The notes under the pieces: model-generated | Database searches by the model: none | What the model was told of the DNA's origin: nothing | Seen by the model: the letters and a program-made list of their open reading frames with translations, nothing else | Translations under genes and position numbers: made by a program | Source: Cristatella mucedo | Taxonomy: Eukaryota; Bryozoa; Phylactolaemata; Cristatellidae | NCBI GenBank assembly: GCA_009760855.2 | Contig: WPIO01000045.1 | Span: forward strand, 2,561,501 to 2,625,500 | Reading direction: 5' to 3' | DNA length: 64,000 nt | Part shown: one piece after another, positions 57,471-64,000 of the stretch | How positions within the stretch are numbered: the first letter of the stretch is position 1 | Layout: the number at the start of each line of letters is the position of its first letter

Positions 57471-58696
57471 GTTACTTTTTTTAGAAAATCAGTTATATTA
57501 AATCGCAATTACAATTTTTGAGAACACTTAATAGTTAGCTATTTTTTTATAAAAATTAAAACAAATCGATGCTAAGGCATTTATAAAAATGAATTACTAT
57601 GCACCAAGCTCAATAAAGGAATGTATGGACACTTTTGTGTACGGAAATTAAGCAATATAGTTTCTTATGAAAAGAGAATTAGCAATAGAGCTAAAAGTTA
57701 GTAGGAGCTGCTACGAGCTCGCCAAAACTCTGTAATGCCTGTTGAGCCTGATAGAAACCTTTACAGCCAATCGTTTTTACCCTCAGTTCATTTCAGTCAG
57801 TAGCAAGGGGCTCTACGAAGCAACAAGACGTATACTAAGTTTGTTCATATTGTATTGCATACAAGTAGGCCAGCTAGAACAAAGAGAGAATTAAGAAAAA
57901 GGTCATGGCTATGTGATCAAAATATTTGGGTTAGCCAAGCCGCTATTAGTTACATCAGAAACAGTCTTTCACTTTAACTTTCCTCACTACTGTCATTCAG
58001 AGTGCTCATTCGCCCGTTTCTAGTGGACTTTATCTTCTATGCCGTTTCAACCATTTCAATGACTATTGCTAGAATATGGATGTTAAAACACTGCCTACTG
58101 CAATGAATTTATGCTGCTAACTATCTCAGGTTGTACTCGGTCTCATTAAATTGTAATCTAGCTAATGCGGTTAAAATGTAACGTGTCACATAGGAAAATT
58201 CAAAGGATTGCTGCAAGTCAATGTTTCCAATACGTTCGCAATACGGGTTTTCTTGATTTGCCCTCAGACTCTGCTGACAGCTTTGGGAATCATGTCGATG
58301 TTTTAGACTCTAAAACCATGCGATTTTAAAACTACAGTGATTACTTGAATGAAAATACTTCAATATATGCCAGTTTTTCGACAGCAATAATATTAGAATC
58401 TCAAAAACAGCTCATCAGCCTTTTTCAACAGACGAGTACTGGCTGAATATCAACTATGGCTGACTGCAACTAAATATGAAAAGTAAACTTTTAATTTCAA
58501 TGCAAGTGTAAGCTATAAAGTGGCAAACTTTGTATAATTAGCGCCCACCAGAAGAGCACTCGCAGCCTGAGTTCATTTAAACAGAACTTCAGAGCCTTGT
58601 CATATTGTAGTAACTCCATGACTGCCTGGCGTCACGTTTGTATGGCAGTAACTATCCTAATATTAGCAAGTCTCAAGTTAACCTGATTTATGTTAC
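57471..58696. other. Intronic AT-rich stretch
   Basis: No repeat or exon recognised. I looked specifically for an FTP N-half exon on the minus strand and saw none. Confidence 0.45.
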
Positions 58697-58855
58697 CTGT
58701 TGGCATCCAACACTCAGGTGGTTGACGAGCTTTGTTTGGGCACTCTTTAAAAAGGCAGCCACCGTATCGGCCACAAATGCCGTCGTACTCTCGGCACAAC
58801 GTGGACTTACAGTCATACAGCAGACATCCAGGGCCAGTGAAGCCAGCACGACAGT
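58697..58855 (-). CDS. Cysteine-rich EGF-like exon
   Basis: On the minus strand CAATTTCGACTGTAG|ACTG opens a 159-nt exon ending CCAACAG|GTAACA, phase 1 at both ends. The peptide has eight cysteines: CRAGFTGPGCLLYDCKSTLC, then REYDGICGRYGGCLFKEC and QPPECW. GFTGPGC is the classic end of an EGF-like repeat (G.x.G.x.C). The rest is a further cysteine-rich module or the start of a second EGF repeat. It is the most 5' supported exon of the gene in this window. Signal peptide and start codon are not seen and probably lie upstream, at higher coordinates or beyond the window. Confidence 0.78.
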
Positions 58856-59195
58856 CTACAGTCGAAATTGCAATCGTTTGTCACTATACGATGGATAAAT
58901 CCAGCCAAAAGATTTAGAGCTTAGCAAGATGGCAAGTTTATTTATATTTTACCGAGCACTCGTTCATGAGGCAAATGTAAGCAAGTAAATAAAATCACGA
59001 AATCGTAAATATATGTTTAAAATACAAGTTGAATCGCCAGTTATCCGGAACGTGACAGTAAGGATTATTTTATTCCCAAAACTTACTGTGTTTTGTCTAC
59101 GATAAAATTTTAATTTCACGACAATAAAACTACGTTGCAGGCTTCTCAAAAGGAGCGTGAGACAAACCAAGCTGTTCCCAAGTGATCACATACGC
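58856..59195. other. Intronic spacer
   Basis: AT-rich, nothing recognised. Confidence 0.4.
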
Positions 59196-59206
59196 CCACA
59201 CACGCC

Positions 59207-59282
<76 letters not shown>

Positions 59283-59470
59283 CACCCATACACACACACA
59301 CACACACACTCTCTCTGTCTCCGTCTCCGTATCCGTCTCTTCGTCTCTCCGTCTCTCCGTCTCTCCGTCTCTCCGTCTCTCCGTCTCTCCGTCTCTCCGT
59401 CTCTCCGTCTCTCCGTCTCTCCGTCTCTCTGTCTCTCTGTCCGCCTGTCTGGCTCTCTGTATATCTCTCT
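59196..59470. repeat. Compound (CA)n and (CCGTCTCT)n repeat
   Basis: CA repeats with small interruptions occupy 59203-59308. About 12 copies of the octamer CTCTCCGT then run from about 59337 to 59432 and fade into CTGTCTCTCTGTC. Frames through it (TH and SPSLRLSV repeats on plus, RRDGETE repeats on minus) are repeat artefacts. Confidence 0.97.
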
Positions 59471-59484
59471 TCTCGCAGTTTTTC

Positions 59485-60042
59485 AATGGCTACCAGTTAG
59501 GCAACTGATCAACTTCAAGGTTTTAGTGCTCACTTGTAGGTGCCTTTATTCCTTGACTCCAGCCTACCTATCAGATCTACTTTACCACCAGGCTGTGCAT
59601 CGTACCACTTGCTTTTCGGAATCTAACGGCTTTCTTACGCATCGTACAAACATCAAATCCTCTGGAGACTTGCATTAAGTTTGTATGTTCCTAAAGCCTG
59701 GAACTCACTCCCGACTTCGTCGTAATATCACTTGACTCGACCACGTTTTCAAATAAATTAAAAAAACACCTATTCGTTACAGCATTTATTTGGTCCCTGT
59801 GAGTTTTCTTGTATGTGCTTATTCGTGCCGACGTTGAGGCAAGCTTCCACTAACCACTGTTTCATGCTGGCCTTGTGCTGGTCAACCATAACCATGTTAT
59901 TCCTGCTGCTTATCAAGCACGATGCCGATCTCAATTCGATCGTGTTTCCTTTGCAGAAAATATTAAGTGTCTAGAAGGAGATTGAGTTATCTGAGGGTGC
60001 TTTATCAAGGTTATTAGTATCATTATTATTATTATTCTCTCC
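59485..60042 (+). mobile_element. Family B LINE, C-terminal RT to tail
   Basis: It starts directly after the octamer repeat with [19 protein letters not shown] and continues to the UTR and the tail AAGTGTCTAGAAGGAGATTG..GAGGGTGCTTTATCAAGG, ending in ATCATTATTATTATTATT. The microsatellite at its 5' break may mark an old truncation or recombination point. Confidence 0.85.
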
Positions 60043-62194
60043 TTCTATTACACTTGGTCCGGAGCAGCATACACGATAGATTCAACCTTCATTTTGTATG
60101 CTCTCTTGACATATGCTTAGCATGCTTACAGTAGCGACGTTCATGACATGTTTTTTTGGTGCATATAAATATGTTATTTTCTTGACAATCGTAAAATGTA
60201 CGTTATCTGATTAAACAAACCTTTGATCACACCTTTGCCTGGCATGCGAATCCTCAGCAAAGGTAAAATATTTGGTAGTTTTCCTTATCAATTTCGCAAG
60301 CCAGTTTTTTTTAACTCGCAGCTTATTTTAAATGCATTTAGCTTAGAGGCTAGGTTTCCGCCAACAACTCGAGCTGAGATACTCACAAAATGAACAAATT
60401 TATTCAATAGGTTAGGTGCTGATAGTGTGGAAGAATTTTGAGAGAAAAGTGGTATGCTAAATACCTACAGTGAACTCTGAAAATTATCCAGCTGACCAAG
60501 CATTTATTGAGCTTCTCAAAATAAATGAATTCAACGGTCAGTTATTAAAAATTATCAATTTTATTCATATAGATAGTTATTATAAACCATTAGCACTATT
60601 TTTGAGTACATTCTAATTGATGGCAATTGTAAAGCCTCTAGTGTCTTGCTACCACAAATATACTGTACCTAGAACTTTGTTACAGCAATGCTTGATGATG
60701 CTTCAACTTGGCGTTTATAATCATTAACAGATTTCGGTTAAACTTGTTTCCTAAATTTTTTTTATGTCTTGTTTGTTGTTTCGATACGGGCAATTTTTAT
60801 TCAAGTTGAAAAGGCATTCTGACACAAATGTGAACAAAAAGTTTATAAACAGTTCTATTTATCGTTACATATGAAGTCCTGCCTGGACTTTGCTAAAAGG
60901 CAACTGCAGAAATATCCTACATAGCCCTGCTCAACTTTATAATGATAGTTCATATATTGATTTTATTAGGTAACGAATATCCATATTGTAATCCCAATGC
61001 ATTTACATGATCGCATTTAAAAGTGTGTACGCCTACTGAACTCAGGCATACACAATGTAGAAAAGTTGACCAAACATAAAATGTTAAATTGGACGGCTTT
61101 TGAGTCAGTATGACCACAATTACAACAAAAGAAAATTGTGAGAACGAGCTTACAGGTATCCCACAATTTAGAGTTTCAAAATGTAATTTGGCTGGCTGCA
61201 ACATTACTACCATACAATTTATTGTGAGAGGCTGCTTTTCAGCTGCTAGCTATTGCAAGCCTTACCAATTAGTGCATCTGGCAGAAGCAGACAATCCCAT
61301 GTCAGTATTCCCCGAAGTGGGTGGGTATCCCTTCGCCTTGTTATCCTGGATTAAACCAAACTGCTGATTTTTCATCACTCCAAAGCTAAGCTATTTGATT
61401 CCCTTACATTTACCATTTTAAAAGTATTACTAAACAATGACCATTTTGGTATGTTGCAAGTATTGACTATTCTCATTTTTGTAACTATGCATGGGCAATA
61501 CTTTCATTCGTTGAAAACACAGTCAGAATTTAAATAGCTAAATGGCTCTGTAATTTCATCCCACTGACTGTTCAGGTGACTACGACATAGCAATAATAAA
61601 ATATAGATGAAGCTTATAAGTATAAAAATAGATCTAATTTCGTCAATTTTATACTAGATGATATTAATGCCGCTAGGCATTTCATATTCCAACTTATAAA
61701 TTATAGGCTTAGGGAGGAATCCTGATTCTCTTTTGATTATAAGGTAATTTTATTTACCAATAATGCAGTTTTCATATAATCAGGTTAAGTCAGCAGCTTT
61801 CATTTACATCTCTTAAGAAGCTGTAACTTTATTCCAATTGCAATCTAATGCACTTCAGAACAATCATGATTAGCTTATACCTATGTAGAGCTAAGCCCAG
61901 CATCACCTGCACTCACTTTTATATGTTTTTCAGTTTCATAGTGCTTAAACGAGAAGCCTCGATTGCTACTCGAACACCATATTCAAACTAATTATGACGA
62001 AAGCAGTGTGGATTTGTATTATTTTATTCTTTGAGGCTTTACCAAGTAATTATTATGTATTTGTCTCTTAATCAACAGCTAGATGTGCAACCAAATTTCT
62101 TATAAAGTTGTTGAGCAGCTAGTCATCAGTTAAGTTTCCATTTCAGAAAGAAACTGTGACGAGGATTTCTTGATGTATCTAGGTATATGATCAT
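60043..62194. other. AT-rich stretch without recognisable gene
   Basis: Short frames on both strands around 60950-61367 have no clear domain. A donor-like GTAAGG on the minus strand near 61265 follows a short open segment, but I could not connect it to a known product or to phase-1 exons. Confidence 0.4.
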
Positions 62195-63500
62195 AGCTCC
62201 ACACTTAGGTAGAGTTTCCCTGCTCTTTTGGTTGGCCTTTTGGCAGCTTTTGATGCTGTTTATCACCAAGTCCTTCTCGAGTGCCTCTTATCTCGCCTGA
62301 GCCTAAAAGGCACTGAATTGTAATGCTTTAGGTCTTTTCTCAGTAGGAGACTCCAGAGTATTGATGTGAATTGACATAGATCATCAGAGGAACCTCTGAA
62401 ATATGGGGAACCTTGTGGCTCTGTGATTGGTCCCATTGTTTTCACGTTTTTAGCTCTGCCTCTTACCGATGTGATTGCCAAACACAATCTAGGCTTTCAA
62501 TTCTATGCAGATGACACTCCGTTGCACCCTTGCTTTGATCTCACCCAACCCTGCAGCACAGAAAATTCTCCAAACTCCCTTGTTGCATGTAGTGATAACA
62601 TTTGCACACGGATATTTTCAATTTTCCAAAATTTAGTTACTGTAAAACCAACTGACTAGCTATAGGCTAACGAAGTGTGATTAAGAAACTGGAAAGGCTA
62701 ATGCTCAAGATCTGCTCTGAAAATATAGATCCTGTTCAATCTGCAGTAAACTTGACGACATTTTCGAAATTGAAATTTCAGTAGACGACCACATCAGCTA
62801 CACAGTGAAGTTTAACTCCTTTAAGCTGCATAACATTGCTAAATTTGGCATCTAAATTGGTTCCGGCATTTATGACATGTCGTCTTGATTATGTCACTCA
62901 CTGAATGCTGGTCTAATGGCTGCCCTATACCATATCTTACAGGTCGCATGAAACTCTGCAGATAGGCTTGTTTATCCTGATCTTTGACGTAGATATATTA
63001 CACTGCTTCTGGCTGACCTAAACTCTCTCCCAGTCAAGCGATACATCAATTTTGTGTTTTTCCCTCACTTTCAGGTCCCATCATTCTTCGGCTCCGGCTA
63101 ACCTATCGGATGTATTTATTAGCTGTTTACTTATACACCATACAAATCTTAAATCTCGTTGTGACAGTGCCATTATTTTGCATGCCTCCTAAGCTAGTAA
63201 CTCACTCCCGACTTGGGTCATATCCCCTGGCTTTTCCTCATTTAAAAAGAAAGAAAATCCATCCAGGTCTGACAGGATTTAGTTGGTCAAAATCATTCTC
63301 CCTTTTATGCCCTAATGCATGCTGACAATGCATGCTGCAACTAACTAATGCCTGGTTGCTGAACCTGTTCATGTCGTCCTAACCATATTATCTTTGTTGT
63401 TAACTCAGCATACTACCACTAGCAATTCGATCTTGCTTATTTTGCAGAAAATCTCAACGGGCTTAGAGAGATAATGAGTTCACTGAGGGATCTATTGCAA
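62195..63500 (+). mobile_element. Family B LINE, decayed RT and tail
   Basis: It begins near CTCCACACTTAGGTAGAGTT and covers the RT palm (AFDAVYHQVLLE-like, frameshifted; frame 62423-62659 with GPIVFTFLALPLTDVIAKHN and FQFYADDTPLHPCFDL), the C-terminal region and UTR. The tail is strongly changed (AACGGGCTTAGAGAGATAAT near 63455-63475). Several frameshifts make it inactive. Confidence 0.75.
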
Positions 63501-64000
63501 TTTCAATATAATAATTCATTTAGTCGAAGCTAGTAACATTTTGTAGGTATAGCTATACAATTCCACAGCTCAAATATTGATTATCTTCTGCTAAAAGAGC
63601 TGCCTTCTCACCTGACTGTACAACAGAGACATAGAAATGTTACTCTTACTTTCATGACCCATAAAGGCTTTGGTTCTTATTGCAGAATTTACCGGCTGGG
63701 TGAGTCTTTGCCCTCCTCCAGCACTGTTTCCTACCGATATGGACATCAAATAGGCTGTTTAAATTTCATTCTGGTAGAATGTAATTGATAGAAATTTTTT
63801 TCTGAGTAGGAAAATACTAGGATAAAAATGTATGCAATTTCTTTGTCGCGACATGATTTTCTGATTCTCTGATTTTCTGCCGTTGGTTGTGGTATTGTAT
63901 TTCCGCTCGTCATGAGTTTTTTCTGGAATGCCAAAACCCACTCTACTGCTATCCTATCACAGTTTTTCTTTCAATTACTTTGGTGAATTGGGAATAAGTC
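63501..64000. other. Unassigned end of window
   Basis: On the minus strand 63754-63612 is an open segment bounded by TTTAAACAG and CAG|GTGAGA (YLMSISVGNSAGGG at its start). Its phases are 1 and 0 and it lacks a recognisable closing strand. I do not call it an exon. Confidence 0.35.

Noticed and set aside
59130-59678. Frames with [10 protein letters not shown] or RRDGETE repeats
   Set aside because: They are translations of CA and octamer repeats, partly fused to LINE codons.
61265-61370. Minus-strand segment with a good GTAAGG donor
   Set aside because: The only open frame has no recognisable domain, and the frame matching phase 1 contains stops.
63612-63754. Minus-strand open segment with splice-like borders, YLMSISVGNS at the start
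   Set aside because: It superficially resembles the start of an FTP C-half but lacks the GRRL and LCEV strands, and its end phase is 0 rather than 1.

Overview
This is animal (metazoan) nuclear DNA: AT-rich, with long introns, phase-1 extracellular-domain exons with GT..AG borders, many 5'-truncated non-LTR retrotransposons, a tRNA-derived SINE and abundant microsatellites. There are no operons, RBS-led ORFs, rRNA genes, intact tRNA genes or CRISPR arrays. The CR1/L2-type LINEs and the FTP (fucolectin/tachylectin-4/pentraxin-1) plus EGF-like exons fit an invertebrate, possibly a mollusc or another lophotrochozoan. I cannot fix the species from sequence alone.

Host gene. Five well-supported exons lie on the minus strand between 58.9 and 38.2 kb: an EGF-like exon (58697-58855), an FTP C-terminal half (54753-54980), an EGF-like exon (49210-49350), an FTP N-terminal half (42693-42926) and an FTP C-terminal half (38234-38455). 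Each starts with 2 nt and ends with 1 nt of a split codon (phase 1-1), so they can be spliced to one another in frame. The simplest reading is one large gene for a secreted or membrane protein of alternating FTP and EGF-like modules. Two weaker exon candidates at 28336-28440 and 26630-26703 could encode its cytoplasmic part. The second contains an ENP..Y and a VxxLxxH..K-like stretch, as seen before the phosphatase domain of invertebrate FTP/EGF receptor tyrosine phosphatases. No phosphatase domain was found in the window, and neither end of the gene was identified.

Mobile elements. Two CR1/L2-like LINE families dominate. Family A has an AP endonuclease and an RT. Its near-complete copy is at 11.5-15.0 kb (minus), with a degenerate long copy at 43.7-47.1 kb (plus), a copy shattered by later insertions at 28.6-32.7 kb, and a lone 5' fragment at 10.7 kb. 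Family B, with about 18 copies, ends in a conserved stem-loop (AAAGCGCC/GGCGCTTT) followed by ATT repeats. Most copies are 5'-truncated, some to about 100 bp, and several are nested in other LINEs. A third, GC-rich element at 16.1-20.0 kb has decayed RT motifs of R2/NeSL type, and another GC-rich block at 39.8-42.3 kb is unidentified. A tRNA-derived SINE of about 185 bp is present four times, once inside a family B tail and twice in tandem.

Repeats. A CpG-dense 10-bp minisatellite (about 77 units) fills 15.34-16.11 kb and is open in several frames without being a gene. Compound CA, AT and octamer repeats occur at 11.4, 37.1, 38.6, 56.6 and 59.2 kb. The remaining stretches, notably 0.6-3.2, 4.3-6.4, 7.5-10.7, 20.0-22.1, 48.2-49.2 and 60.0-62.2 kb, show nothing I can identify.
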